Shown: positions 11,707 through 25,405, counted from the first letter of the stretch. The stretch is DNA of 64,000 bases from Manihot esculenta (GCF_001659605.2 NC_035165.2:11032445-11096444), one strand, 5' to 3'. Numbers and translations: made by a program. Notes: generated from the sequence alone by a model not told the origin.

Positions 11707-14700
11707 ATGTGTGGGATCGCGCTGATCATCCGTGGCATTCGTATCGACCTATCGGCTACCCTCCTTCATTCTCAATCTCCTGCTCCTAACCCTGAGCCGG
11801 TAAGCAGTTCAAATTTTGTGTTTTCCGTCGATGCTCTAGAAGCAGCTCTCCGGCGACGAGGCCCTGATAGCTTGGGGACTAAGAAGGTCGTAATTTCTGC
11901 CGGGGATCAAGAATTGTTCTCTGCCATCGACGACGAAGATTGCCGTGCGAGACTGTTATGTTGTGCAAATAGAGAAACTTGTTCGCGAGTTCCATATGCT
12001 GTTGGCCAATTGCACTTTATTGGCGCCACATTGCAGCTTAGAGGAAGAACTGCTGTAACTCAGCCATTCGTTGATTCCTCCGGCGATATTCTTATTTATA
12101 ATGGTAATACCTACTTGTGCTTCGTGTGATGGATGTTTTTTGAAGGTTGTGAAGAGACTTGCTTTTGCACTATTGAGTCTAATTCAGTGGTTGTGAATGT
12201 TTTTAAAGGTGAAATTTTTGGAGGAATTAATGTTGAAAGTGATAGCAATGATGGTGAAATTCTCATGCGAACTCTGGGAAGCTGCTGCTCCTGCAGTTCT
12301 CGAGAACATGCAAGTGCTTGCTCCAGCAATGGAAAAGGGAGAACTTCTGTTCTAGATGTTCTTTCAACAATCAAGGGCCCATGGGCTGTAATCTATTGGC
12401 AGGTAGTTGTGTGTGCTATGCTTCTATTCTTTTTTTTGTCAAAGCTCGAGTCTCTTTCCTTTTTTCCCCTGCTTTTCATTTTGGCTGTTTTACTTGGTTT
12501 ATCATGTATAGGATAATTCAAGAACACTGTGGTTTGGTCGGGATGCATTTGGTAGGCGTAGCCTTCTTGTTCATTGGCCAACCATGAAGGACTCTCGGTT
12601 TCTGCTATCTTCTGTATCACCATTTTCTTCTGTTGATCGGAGTTCTGGTATATAATGATTGGTAGAGCTTTTCTTATCTTAATCCTCTAATTACCGTACT
12701 CTGTGGATGATTATGAAGATTAGATGCATGTTCTGGAACAATGTTTTCCATTAAAAGGAATAAATTTTCTGTTAGCATGTTGTTTTACTGTATTCAACTT
12801 GGATAATGTTATTTTCTTTTAGTCACCATATTCAACTTATTTATTGTGTGCAAAACTAGACTGCAGTATTGCACTCCACCAGGTCAATAAAAAGGTTTGG
12901 CTTTGCATTTAAATTTTTTTAATAAGCATTATTACCATTTAAAATCTGGGGGAGTGTCTGCGATAATCTGATGCCCAAATTATGTACATTCTTTAGGGAA
13001 CCACAGAATATGCATCACTTGATGGATAAAATTGTTGCATACTATGATATACCAGTAACAATTTTCTAACACATGCCATTAACGCAGATCTTGGAGTTGA
13101 AGATAGTACAAGCCCCAGTTTTTGGGAGGAGCTTTCTTGTGGTGTATACAGTTTATCAATGAGTACTTCAGAACTGTATGGATGTCTTGTTGGTGAAATC
13201 AAGAAACACGAATGGGCTAATACAGGGCTAATAGACCTGATTAAATGGGAGAGGGTTTCTGTTGAACCTAACCCAGAAGACATATATTTTTCATGTGGTA
13301 TGACTCTATTGGAATAATATAAGTCCATCTTTTTCAGATGTATTCCATTCTAATCATGCTATAATGCCACCATGGTGCATAAAATGCATAGCGTCATGAT
13401 TCCAAACTTCAATTGGCTTATAGTTCCTTTTGACTAGTGAAGAATGAGCACAGTTGAGTGCAAGTTTTCTTTGACTTTGTAGGGCCTGATCAAAGCTCTG
13501 TGTCATTGCCTGCCCAAAATGTGTTAAATGCTTTAAGGAGATCCGTGATGCTGCACACATCTGTGCATAAAATTTTTCAGGTCTGGAATTTTATTGAATT
13601 GCATTGCACTTCTTATGACTGCAATAAGCTACCTGTTCATTCTCAAAGTATTGCATCTTTTAGTTTGATCAACAAAGCATTCAAATAAGGCTCCATTCAT
13701 TCAAGGAAAGTAACTTGTCTATGGAAATTCTTTTTATGAAACAGTGACTATTTATTGTTGGTGGTTTAATTGCTATAATGAAAATCAGTTAGAAAATTCT
13801 GGCATATGGATTACAGTGGATATATTATTTTTTCTTTGAATAAAATGTTGAAAAATTTTGGACCTAAAAGACTTCAAACTTTCAAAGTTCTATATTAGGA
13901 TTTTCATATAAGAAACTATAACAGAAAAAGGTTAATTATGGTTGTCACATGCTGGAGAAGATTGATGGTAGTTGGTACTAATGGATATGTGCACTTATGT
14001 TGTTCGTTTATAGTTTATTTATTCTTTTTACTGCTTTTTTGGTTTTACACCCCCACCATCTCAAGAACGCAAAAGGCTCCATTTGTTTTGCAGAAAGTGT
14101 TTTCCTAGTCAAAAGGTTTCTAAATCACTTTCACAACACCACCACCTCAAGAACACAAAAGGCTCCATTTGTTTTGCAGAAAGTGTTTTCCAGAAAATGT
14201 TTTCCTAGTCAAAGTGTTTCTAAATCACTTTCACAAAAACTTTTTCCCATTTTGGGAAAGACTTAAAAGAAGTTGCAGTGATTTATTATCCTCCTCCCCA
14301 GCTCTTATTGTCTGATTAACAAAAGCGGAGAATCAAGTTCTGTGTTCTGATTGCTGCAATCTCCAAAGCTTCATTTATATGCTTAGTTATTTATTCTTTC
14401 AATTTAATAACACCCTTTATATTTGAATCCACAGGTAGAAACATCTGATACTGGAAAACAGGAACTTGTTCCAGTGGCAATCCTGTTTTCTGGTGGTTTG
14501 GATTCTATGATCCTTGCAGCATTATTGGATGAGTGTCTAGATACCAGCTGTAAGTCTGTCCCCTTTCTGCTAAACTAGACTTTTCATTTCCTTCTGTCAT
14601 GTTTCCTTGTCTTAAAATTTGTGCTTTTCTAATCAGTGTTTAAGTTAACAAGTGTATGAAGAAGCAATAATGCTTGACATTTAACAATCTTTTATGATCT

Positions 14701-17700
14701 TTTGCCCTTATGCTCTAAGTAGGTCTCTTTATAGGGCTGAGCATGCTTCTTGGGTACTCTAGACTGGATCCGAGAATTGAATTGGAACTGGGAAAACTGA
14801 CACTGCAAGAATTACTATTTTGGTTTTTTTATTCTTTATCAAAACTCTAATCAAACCCAAGTCAAAACTGATTTTGTACATTTGACTGTTCTTGATTCAG
14901 TGCTGGTTCTTGTCAGTACATATGCTTATCTGTTTAAATGGGAAATGCTATTCCTTAATTTTATAGTTTTCTCAGCGTGTTTAACATGACTTTCTGGTTC
15001 TCCTTTTAGTTTGGCCCATCTCTAACATTTTGGATCCATAGACAGCTGGTTGAAATTTAGTCTTTTGGATGTTTGGTCAAGCTAATTTGCCAATAAAATT
15101 CCCTTGGCAGATGGAATTGATTTACTTAATGTGAGCTTTGATGGTCAGTTTGCTCCTGATAGAATATCTGCCAAGGCAGGATTTGAGGAACTTAGAAGAA
15201 TTGCACCATTGAGAAGGTATAGAAATCAATGTTTCACTTAGATCTGATGTTTTATGCTTGAAACCTTGTATCTTCCACCTTAGATTACTTTACATCTTCT
15301 AGCTTTTTATATCAAAGATATGTAAGTGATGTTTGGAAATTTTTGTGCGCATGCAGTGCATTTATTTTATGCCAAAGGTTGCATAGTATTTAGTGATAAT
15401 TGGAGAACAATACATTTGAGCACAAATTAAGAAATCAAAATTAAATCAAGTCCAGAATAACGACCACCAGGTCAATTTGTAGTTCACAGTAAATTAGGGA
15501 CAATATGAGTTCCTCATCCAGCAAGAAGGCAAATGTTTTGAGCTATAATCTTTTATTCATAATAATTCCTCTTGGTTATTAGTCCATTTTGTCCATTTAC
15601 ATTTCTGGTATTAAATTCAGTTTTGATTTGGGATGCAGGTGGAAACTTGTAGAGATTGATGCTGATTTGTCAAAGTTGACTTTGGAAATGAAGCATGTTA
15701 TGTCTCTCATTAACCCTGCAAATACTTATATGGTAATTGATTTCTTCTGTGAACAAGTGCATTATACGTGTAGTACTTTGCAGCATAGATTTTGTAACTC
15801 GTTAATTTCTAAAGCTCCTGAAATTTAAAATAGGATTTCTAGCATTTCAGGATATGCGTGTAAGCATTTTAAGGTCTTTTTACAATTGATGAACATATCT
15901 GCTTTAAGATAAAATCAGCATGCTAATTAACATTCTAAACATGTTAGAAAATGGATATCTAGTATTACTCTTGAAAAACAATTTGCACAATGTTTCAGGA
16001 CCTGAATATAGGAATTGCTTTATGGCTGGCTGCAAGTGGTTATGGTTGGGTCTCTGAAGGAACTAGCAATAACAATGATGATGAGAATCAACAGCGCATT
16101 AGATACAAATCCAGTGCCAGAATTGTCCTGGTTGGCTCTGGTGCTGATGAGCAGTGTGCTGGATATGGAAGGCATAAAACAAAATACAGATGTGGAAGGT
16201 ATGTTTTAACGTGAATGGACTAAATTCCATGCATCATCATTCTCTAATAGCTTATACTGTGTATGCTAGTTTATAAATTGCAGCTGTACAATTTATTTAT
16301 TTTTTTTTTTGCAAATGGTGTTCTAAAGTTGGAAGGTATTTCATCATTTCTAATTTATGCCATTGGAAAATAAATGTCTATTGTTTTCTTGCTATATTTT
16401 TGTTTTTAATGTTATGTAGAACAAGGAAGAACAAAGGCATATTAAGGACCAAATCCTTTTCTCCATTGTATTATTTCATATATTATCATAATCCAAAGAT
16501 CTAAAATAATAGAAAATTACCCTTGTTTATAGAGCTTACAGACCTAATCAAATAGGAATAGAAATCATAATTCAAATCCAGTTAGGAATATTAAATAACA
16601 TAAACTCTAAAATAATAATTGTTGTTACCCTGGATGAGGGTGTAGCTTCTGGAAATGAAAGAAAGGGAAACAGAAAAGCAGCTTCATGATATTCTCGTGT
16701 GTCAGTAATCTAGCTTAAACATGTCTTGAAGTCTAAACACTATTGATGAAAGTTGTCCACTTTATGACAAAGAAACATAAGAAATCTTTTGCTTTATTAT
16801 GGTGGTTATTTTTTTTCTAGTGGTCTTGGAGGGTGGGGGGTGGTGATTGCTTGAACGCCGGGCTTTTCTCGTCTCTCTCTCTCTCCCTCTGTTTTTTTTT
16901 TAAATAAAAAAGAGATACAATAGGAAAGCATGAAAAGGATTTTTCCAAATGAAGCCTTAGATAATCCTGTTAGGTTTTTATGCAATCGCATGTCCAATTA
17001 TTATCTTATAATTTTTTCCCAGTTCGAAGGAACAACCTTTAGAGTTCGAGCACATAACATTATCATTTAAGTCTGATATACCATATGGAGATATTTGGGG
17101 GAACACATGCTCATGTTGTCATATGGTTATTCACATGCTATCGTCAGTTGGCTTGGGCTCAATGAGGAGATGAAGTTGGACATGCAAAGAATATGGAAGC
17201 GAAACATGGGGAGAGATGATAGATGCATTGCTGATAATGGGAAGGAGGTATTGCAGGCAACTCAGACAATTTTTAATCGTCTCCCTTTCTTGCTCTGGAT
17301 ATTAACTATCTAATTGCTTTCACCAGGCTAGATTTCCTTTCTTGGATGAAGATGTTATTAGGACTATTCTTGATATTCCTTTATGGGAGGTTGCCAACCT
17401 TAATCAACCCAGTGGGACTGGTGATAAGAAGATCCTGAGAGAGGTCAGTTTTGTATTCCTTTTGTTCTATTTTCATTCTCTTGTGTTGTAGGATGCGAAT
17501 GGTGGGGATACAACTTTTTGTCATATATGCTTGGACATTTATACATCCATATGAGTTGATTGCTACAGGTCTAATGCTGAAGTGTGCAATTTACATCCTA
17601 AAAATTGTATCTGTTCCCCATGCTGTTGACAAATCAATGTCCTTTTAAGCAGGATTAGTATATTTTTCATTTCATGTGGTAAAAATTAATTGTCTTTATT

Positions 17701-18152
17701 ACCTGTCTTGAAGGTTGCAAAAATGCTTGGTTTACATGAGGCAGCAGTTCTTCCGAAACGAGCAATCCAGGTTTTTGATATTTCTGTTCAAGAATGTTCA
17801 GCAAGCTTGGCTAGGATAATGATATGATACATCCTGTGTTAGATTTTTACCAAAGCAATTATCTGTTGGCTATAATTTGGAAAGAGGAAAAGCAAAACCA
17901 GTACCTTGAAACTACTGAAGTTCAAGACAATTTCCCTAAACCCCCAAACAACAAAATAAAAAAATAAAAAAACTCGTAAAAAACCTCAATACCTATGTGT
18001 TTGATTTTTTTATTTTGAAAGCAATAAATTCTACTGCTTTACATTTGCAGTTTGGTTCAAGAATAGCAAGGGAATCCAACCGAAAGAATTTTGGGAGTAA
18101 TCGTGCAGCCAACCAGGCATCTGCCGGAAGTGTAGTGATAAATATGTCATAG
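11707..18152 (+). CDS. Asparagine synthetase domain-containing protein 1-like, 13 exons
   Basis: Exons: 11707-12103, 12209-12402, 12512-12647, 13088-13297, 13483-13580, 14435-14549, 15111-15216, 15639-15732, 15999-16198, 17148-17247, 17327-17443, 17714-17770, 18051-18152. They sum to 1926 nt with all phases closing, giving 641 aa. The protein begins MCGIALI, so after Met removal Cys2 would be the glutamine amidotransferase nucleophile (class II, about residues 2-250). The C-terminal half is an asparagine-synthase ATP-pyrophosphatase domain with SGGLDS at 364-369 and GSGADEQ near 496-502; WLGLNEEMKLDMQRIWKRN and ARFPFLDE are further family landmarks. The family is conserved in eukaryotes but its reaction is poorly established, so amidotransferase/asparagine-synthetase chemistry is inferred from motifs. 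All introns are GT-AG. The gene is intact. Confidence 0.93.
14053..14240 (+). repeat. Tandem duplication inside intron 5 of the ASNSD1-like gene
   Basis: Two imperfect copies lie side by side, about 14053-14138 and 14140-14238. Both run from CACCA(C/T)CTCAAGAAC through AAAGGCTCCATTTGTTTTGC to AAATCACTTTCACAA. The second copy carries a short extra segment that repeats part of the GTTTTCC motif. It is far from both splice sites. Confidence 0.9.
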
Positions 18153-19460
18153 CATATATAAATTTACTATCAGTACTTGGTACTGCAAATCTTGATGGCA
18201 GCTCCAAGTCATGTGTTCCTCTGATCCTAAAACTGTGGCCAACAGTGGATGGAGTGATGTCGACTGCTATCCCGCGGCGGCACTTTTTCGGTGAACATTT
18301 TTGCACATTTTTCTGTCAATGGAATTGGAAGGCACCAGAGACATGCCGGTTGTGCTTTTGATTCTTTGAATTGGCTTTTGACAAGAATTTGGGCAATCCA
18401 GTATTACTGCTTGACTGAATCTAGTGCCTATCACGACAGCAAGTGTTCCAGGAATTTCAGGTGTTAACATTTGGATGTTATGAAATTTTTTCCATCATTT
18501 AACATGAATCAAAACTCAAGCAGACATGGTCCCTGAACATTCGGAAAAATCTGCATTTATATATTGATGATGATCTCCTTAGAGGACGTTTGTCATATCT
18601 TATAAAAATTAATTTACAAGTATTCAGTATTTTTAAATCTATTTTGTTTGATTAAAATGTGTATTTAATAAAAAATTAGCTTATAAGTATAAAAACGAGT
18701 ATTTTTGTTATTAAATTATTTTTCAATCAATAGATTAAATTAATTTTTTACTATAATATTAGTGAAAAATGTTTTTTTGTTTCATTAAAACTAATGTAAT
18801 TAATTTATTTAAATTAATATTGAAAATGTAGATTGAATGGGTTTTTCTGTGCAGCAAAGGCCAAGAAGTAACTCCATCTCTTTGGTCAACAGCCAACGCA
18901 GTGTATACTATAAAATTCGAAGATGTTTATACATGCCTAACCTTACATAGATAGGTAGTTGACAAGTTCCAACTTTTCTTTATCTTATTCTTCATGTAGG
19001 GCCTCTTAGTCTCCATCTAATCTGATTGATCGTTAATTTTTCCTTTTCTTTTTCAACAACCCATCAGCCAATCTTCGTCTTGAAGAGGTATACTAAGTCT
19101 AAAAATGGGTTCTTAATTTGATGGTTTAAACAATTATTCCTCATTTTGTCTCACTTCTATTCTATGCATCTTACTGGATCAACTGAAGCTTAAATTATTC
19201 ATTAAGAATTGCATCGGATTGTTTTGAAAATTCAACCAGTTAGACCAAGTAAATTTTCTCAAGAAAAAAAAAAAAGAATTATTACACAGATTAAGAGTAC
19301 TATTAATCCATGGAAACCGCTAAAAAAATATCTAACTCAATGTGCACGCTTAGCGAATAATTTCTTGTAGAATAATAAATCTTCAATTAAATTGATAAGA
19401 ATCCAAGTAACCCTCTTTTTATAGCAGTGGGCAGGACCAACCCAATTCCATTATCAGCCT
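18153..19460. other. 3' UTR and spacer between the ASNSD1-like and methylesterase genes
   Basis: The first few hundred bases are of mixed composition and probably 3' UTR. The rest is AT-rich. No separate gene was recognised. Confidence 0.55.
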
Positions 19461-19517
19461 TTTATAAAGTTTGACCTTCACCTCTCTCTCTCTTTCTCTC
19501 TTTTCCATGCAAAGAAA
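19461..19517 (+). promoter_or_regulatory. Probable TATA box and pyrimidine-rich leader of the methylesterase gene
   Basis: TTATAAAG at about 19461-19468 lies 50 bp before the start codon. It is followed by a CT-rich run (19481-19505) typical of plant transcription starts and short leaders. This is a sequence match only. Confidence 0.5.
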
Positions 19518-22500
19518 ATGGGAAATTCAGTAGGCTGTTTCAGCTCAGCCCAGGAGGATCATCTCACAAAGAAAACCTCTAATTCCTCTTCCAATGTAAA
19601 AAAAGATCCTGCCTTCTTTTTACCTTCTCTTTCTTCTTCAAAGAAACAGAATAATAATATCGACAACATCAACAAAGAGCAGCTTGATGAAGATTTAGCT
19701 GAACAAGCTATTGCTGCAGCTATGCTTTTTCGTCATCATCAAAGAAACGGCACTCTTCCATTCCCAAGATCCTCTTCTGTATCTTCTACTTCTCACCAGG
19801 GATCCAATAAGAAGCATTCTTTTACAAAAAGTTCCAGTTCTAGACAACGATCTCTCGCTGATCCTTTGTTCAAACCAAGTCAGCTTGTTAATCAGGTATG
19901 CTTAATTGATTGCACTTGGAAAAAATCATCAATTTCTGGATATTTCGGATTCCTTACTCTTCAATGTTATTTTTCAATCAATTATTAATATGGGTATTTA
20001 TCAAACCGTAGAGGTTTTTTTTAGCCTTTATTTGAATAGTATTTCTAATCTTTAGCCCTAAAATTCCCACTTTTCACATTTTCTAAAGAGTTTTTTTTTT
20101 TTTTTTTAAAAAAAAATTAATTTAATTTTGAATTGTAATATGTTAATTAAAGGGTTCCTTCTATTGTTTTTCTTTTTTAATTTTTAATTTTTCATGTCTT
20201 GGGAATATTAAAGGTTGGTTTGGTCAAATCTTGAGTTCTGAAATGAATTTGGATGATGATGTCTTCCACTTTTGCTTCATATAATATTGTATTTGTTTGA
20301 ACTTTTGTGAGCATTCATTATGGAAATATCTTAACAAATCATGCAATCAAGATCAAAGTCTTCAATTTATTTTATTTTAAAATTTTTTTAGAATCATGTT
20401 TCTATCATGGACTTGTCAGATAGATAAAACAATTCAACCCATGAATTTAAATGTCAAAATTTATTTAGTCAAATTCAAAATTATAAGCTGAAAAATTCTT
20501 TATAAAATTTTTAAAAAATGTTGCCAGATCATTTGAGGCTTTTAATTATAGTAGTTGTGCAAGTTAAATTACAATTAGGCACTTAGTCAACTATCAGTGC
20601 AATATAATTTTAATAAATCTTGAAAATTTTTAAGAGTTTAAAATTCCTTTTTTTAAATATTAGAGTGGGAATATCACAAATTCTTTTATGTTTAGTGTCA
20701 ATGTAATTTAATAAGTATTTTTATTTATAATAAATAATTACATTGGTGATCATGCCATTTGTTTATGAGTTATTATTTTAAATACATTACAATTAAAGAA
20801 AATTACATATAATTTGTTTTTTATAAAAAATTATTATTTAATCTTTATATTATAGAAAACTTATTATTTAGTTAAATGTATATAATATTTTAAAAAGTTT
20901 ACTGATTGTTCTTATATTAATTTTAATAATTAAGCATTATAAAAAAGTTTTTACATAATTAATAATTTTTTAATTATAAATATTAAATAATATAATTAAT
21001 GGCTTAAATTAATATAAAAATTAATTAATAGATTTTTTTAAAATATTAAAAATATTTTAATATATTTTTTAAAATTTAAAAATTAATTAAAATTTTTTTT
21101 CATAATATATAAATTAATTACTAAATATACAGTGGTTACAATGGTTTCTAACCAAAAAAGGCCCCACCAACCATAGGGCTTTTTGCAATTTTTGCCCCCT
21201 GTAGCCCATAGTTCATTGCAAGCCCACTTCTTTTCTGCTGTCCAAGTTGATCTAAATTTGATTTTTGGAGGCCCAAAAAATTTGACTCCAAAAGAACTGA
21301 TCCAACCAAATCGTGCCAAATAATACTTTGATTTGATTTGATTTCCTTATAAATTTGCTTCATTTTGTAAACAAAAAAACAAAAAAAACACTGTAGTTTG
21401 ATTATTCAATTATTCAATTTAGTCTGATTCAAAGCAAACCGATGGATTACATAACCCTATTTGCAACAAGCCTATTACAAGGGAAAAGCATAAACAAAAA
21501 ATCCTTCTCAGTGGTTTAGGTATAATACAAAGATACTTGTGTGTTTCAGGATCTAAAGATTGAAGATGCTGAAACCAAACATTTGATACTTGTCCATGGA
21601 GGTGGGTTTGGAGCCTGGTGTTGGTATAAAATCATAACACTTCTAGTGGAAAGTGGCTTCACAGTTGATGCAGTTGACCTCACTGGATCTGGCATCCATT
21701 CTTCTGATACTAATACCATTATGAATCTATCTCAATACACAAAGCCCCTTACTGATATTTTCCACAAGCTCCATCAAGGAGAGAAGGTCTGTCACTCTTA
21801 TCCTCACTCTTCTCCATTTACAATTTACTATCATATCTATAGATATATAGATGTATTTTCAGATGAAAATCAAAAAGAAAGAGCAAAACTCGAACTTAAA
21901 TCTACCGAATGAGTTAAAGCTTGAATCTACTTATAGAAAGTGGAATAGAAGTTGATCAGTTTCGAACGAATGAATAATAGTTTACGAAAGAAAATTGAAT
22001 TATTTAAATCTTTAGAGATTAACAACTAATTTTTGAATACGAGATATCCACCCTAATTTTCATGGATGAATTTAAACAATGACACATTTAAAGAAATCAA
22101 TATTAGATCTTTCGATTGCTTGACCAAATTGAATTAAATATATTGGGGTAATTTTCACCTATAATTATTAAACTTTAGTCACTGATTTATTGCAGTCACT
22201 AAATTTCAATGTAGGTAATATCGGTATCTTATATATTTTATATGTATCGAGTTTTTTACGTTGAAACTAATAATGTAGGTGATATTGGTGGGACATGATA
22301 TTGGTGGAGCTTGCATATCATATTTGATGGAGATGTTTCCATCTCAGATTGCTAAATCTGTTTTTATTGCTGCAACAATGTTGCAAAATGGCCAGAGTGC
22401 TCTTGATGTATTATCCCAACAGGTATGTAATTTAAAATCCAAATAAAGTTACCAATTCCTAGAATTTAAGAGTGTGAACGGCATTTTTCTCAGTTTATTT

Positions 22501-24535
22501 GGAATTATTTCACTTCGTAATAATAGTTCAGAGACAGATTTGAATCGAAAAATAAAATTTAATATTTTTAATTTCTGTTATATAGTTGAGATCAAATTTA
22601 TTTATTTTTTTAATGTCATAAGGGCAAGAATTGGTGGCCTCCCCATGCGTACACCCTCATCCATTAAATGAAGCATTGTGTATTTCATTTCTTTTTGACT
22701 AAAAATGTTTCTTCACATGGCCAACTGCTCAATAATTCATAGTTCATAAGTGTCTTCTATTGGCATGTGTGTCCTATACCAAAAGTTGATAAAGTTAGGT
22801 TGCTTCCAAGTAACCTTACCAAGAACAATAATTTTGGCCCATGATAGAAAAAAAAGAAAGGAAAAAACATTTGAGGGTAAAATCACTATCAGGTCCATAT
22901 GTTTTATAAAAATTAACTATGGAGTCCTATTCTTTACAAGTGATTTAGAAATAAGGACTAAAGAGTTAATTTTGATGAAATACAGGGACTTAATAGTAAT
23001 TCACTCAATATTAGTCCTGAGACTTTGATATCTTATTTGGACACAATTGATCAAGTCACCTAGTACTTCTTGGATTAATATAGATTCTCATGGTGACTTC
23101 AGACAGGATCGAATGATCTGATGAGACAAGCTCAGGTATTTCTTTATGCAAATGGGAAGGATAAACCTCCAACAGCTATTGACCTTGACAAGGAGTTTTT
23201 AGCAGATTTATTGTTTAACCAGAGTTCAGCTAAGGTAAAATTTTCACATTTCCTTGGGTGCATAATCCTGATTCTTAAAAAAATGCCCTAAAACCTAAGT
23301 TATTATAAAATAAAATTTAGGATGAATTTGTATAAAATTTCTAAATTTTTATAAAAATTTACTAGTTTATCTATATTTTAAAATCACTCGATTAAAATAT
23401 TTTTGTAAAATTTAATTTTTTAATTTTTCTTTTAAAAAAAATATTTAGTTTCATGAAAAAACTCACTAATTGATCTTTCGATTTTGAAAAATACATTAAA
23501 ACATCTTTAATTTTTTAAAAAATCTATTAATTTATACCATTCATTGATTTTAGCCATTAAATATTTTACTATTTAATCACCATGATTTAAAAAAAAATTA
23601 TTAATTAATTTCTTAATTTTATAAAAAGTTTACTAACTAATTTCTATGTATGAAGGATATAATTTTAAAAAATTTATTAATTAATTTCTCAATTTTATAA
23701 AAAGTTTACTAACTAATTTCTATGTATTAAGGATATTTTAAACTTTTTATAATATTTAATGGTTAAAACTAATGAAAAGATAAATTATTAGACTATTTGA
23801 AACGATAAAGGCATTTTAATATATTTTTAAAAATTGAGAAATTAATTAGTAAGTTTCTTTATAACATAGAAATTAAATAGTAATTTCTCTAAAAAAAACT
23901 GTTAATTGTCTTGAATATTTATATTGTTTAGTCCTTATAATTTTAAATTTACATACTATTTTATATATATAATTTTAAATATTTTTACTAATTAATTTTT
24001 CTGATTGAAATTAAATCAAGTTGACTAAAAATTTATTTAATATAATGATTAAAGAGTTCAATTTTATAAAATAGATTGACATTCTAATTTAATGATTTTG
24101 AAATATAGACGAACTAGTAAATTTCTTAAAATTCAAGGATCCGACAGTAATTTTCCTTTAAAAATTTATGTATCATTTGCGCTTTGACACAACCTTCTGA
24201 CAGGGTAACATCCTCTTACATCCAAATTGTAAATTTCACATGCATCTCAGGACATAGCTCTGGCATCAGTATCAATGAGACCAATCCCATTTGCTCCACT
24301 TGCAGAGAAGCTTTCTCTTTCAGACAAGAACTACGGCTCCATACGACGATTTTATGTAAAAACTCAAGAAGATTGTGCAATCCCTGTTTCTCTACAGGAA
24401 TCCATGATAGAATCCAATCCTCCAGAACAAGTTTTCCAGGTTAAAGGTTCTGATCATGCACCATTCTTCTCAAAGCCTCAGGCTCTGCATAGGATTCTGA
24501 TAGAGATATTGCAGATTCCACCAAAGCAAACCTAA
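19518..24535 (+). CDS. Methylesterase-like alpha/beta hydrolase (MES11 type), 5 exons
   Basis: Exons: 19518-19895, 21550-21786, 22279-22422, 23103-23234, 24251-24535. Total 1176 nt, all in phase 0, 391 aa. The N-terminal 126 residues are a Ser/Lys/Asn-rich extension starting MGNSVGCFSS, as in the longer MES11/13-type plant proteins often annotated as chloroplastic. MGNS also fits an N-myristoylation start, so location is uncertain. The alpha/beta hydrolase domain is 127-391, with oxyanion loop HGGGFGAW at 142-149. The nucleophile elbow reads GHDIGG at 210-215, so Asp212 replaces the usual Ser. Probable acid is Asp338 (EDCAIP) and the His is His366 (GSDHAPFFSKP). Relatives hydrolyse methyl esters of salicylate, jasmonate or auxin; activity here is doubtful without Ser. 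Introns 1 and 4 carry AT-rich repeats. Confidence 0.92.
20640..21120. repeat. AT-rich dispersed repeat in intron 1 of the methylesterase gene
   Basis: Repeated phrases such as TTATTATTTAATC, AGAAAACTTATTATTTAG and AAAATATTAAAAATATTTTAAT match the repeat in intron 4 and those around 51.4 kb and 58.3 kb. The ends are not defined. Confidence 0.5.
23330..24150. repeat. AT-rich foldback repeat in intron 4 of the methylesterase gene
   Basis: The left part (about 23400-23580) has CTCACTAATTGATC, then TACATTAAAACATC, then CATTAAATATTTTACTATTT. The right part (about 23750-23900) carries the same phrases in reverse complement, e.g. GGCATTTTAATATATT and AATTAATTAGTAAGTTTC. The whole can therefore fold back, like a MITE with long diverged arms. 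The middle has two near-identical AAAAAGTTTACTAACTAATT blocks. Confidence 0.6.
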
Positions 24536-25405
24536 GACAATGGTAACAGGCAGGCAATAATGTTTTGGCATCCAAGTTAGATATGGTCAAAGCTGAACAT
24601 GTGCCTGCATATGCCATTAGTTGTTGTCCACGTGTTTTGTTCATGTAATGAGAACCTCCATCTGGCATCTTTTTGTCTCCAAGAAAGCTTAATTTCTGTC
24701 CTCGTAATCTTTGTTTGCTTTGATAGGGAGCAAGATTCATATTCTTGTCATATTATTGATGTAAATAAGTGAAGACTGTGTGGACATAAAGGATTTTTTA
24801 TTTTATTTTCTTGAAATGCTAATAATATAATAATCTGAAACATATGAAATTAGTTATTCTTGCTATTTTTTTAATAAGTGTAATTGTTCATGTAATGAAC
24901 TCAAATTCAATAACTCATAGCATTAGACATGATTCCAAAACCACTAAGAAAAAGTCATTGCTAACCATTCTTATTATATTGCATACATTTATTGTGAAAT
25001 TATAAAAATTTAAAATGAATGATTAGTGGTAAGTAGAATATGTATGAGTTTTTAATTTTGTTTAGTTTTGTACTGTTAAAATAATTTCATGGGAAATAAA
25101 GCATCTTGATAAATTGCACTTCTTTAATAAATGTAATGTAATTTACTAATTAATTATTTAATTGGTTAGACTTCAACTTCAAGCTATATTATAGATATTG
25201 TTATTTTTATGAATTAAAAATAAGCTTATTTTGTGGGAAGTTAATTTAGATGAACTATTGTTCTTATATATATACTCAAATAACCAATACGCCCTATACT
25301 AACTAGTTAAATTTATTTGCATTCTACTGTCAAGTTAGACAATAACGTCATCATCTTAATGAACATTATAAATTAATATTTTATATAATCTAAAGAGATA
25401 ATTAT
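24536..25405. other. 3' UTR of the methylesterase gene and spacer
   Basis: 3' UTR probably runs to about 24830. The remainder is AT-rich with no gene signal. It ends at the left edge of element A. Confidence 0.55.
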
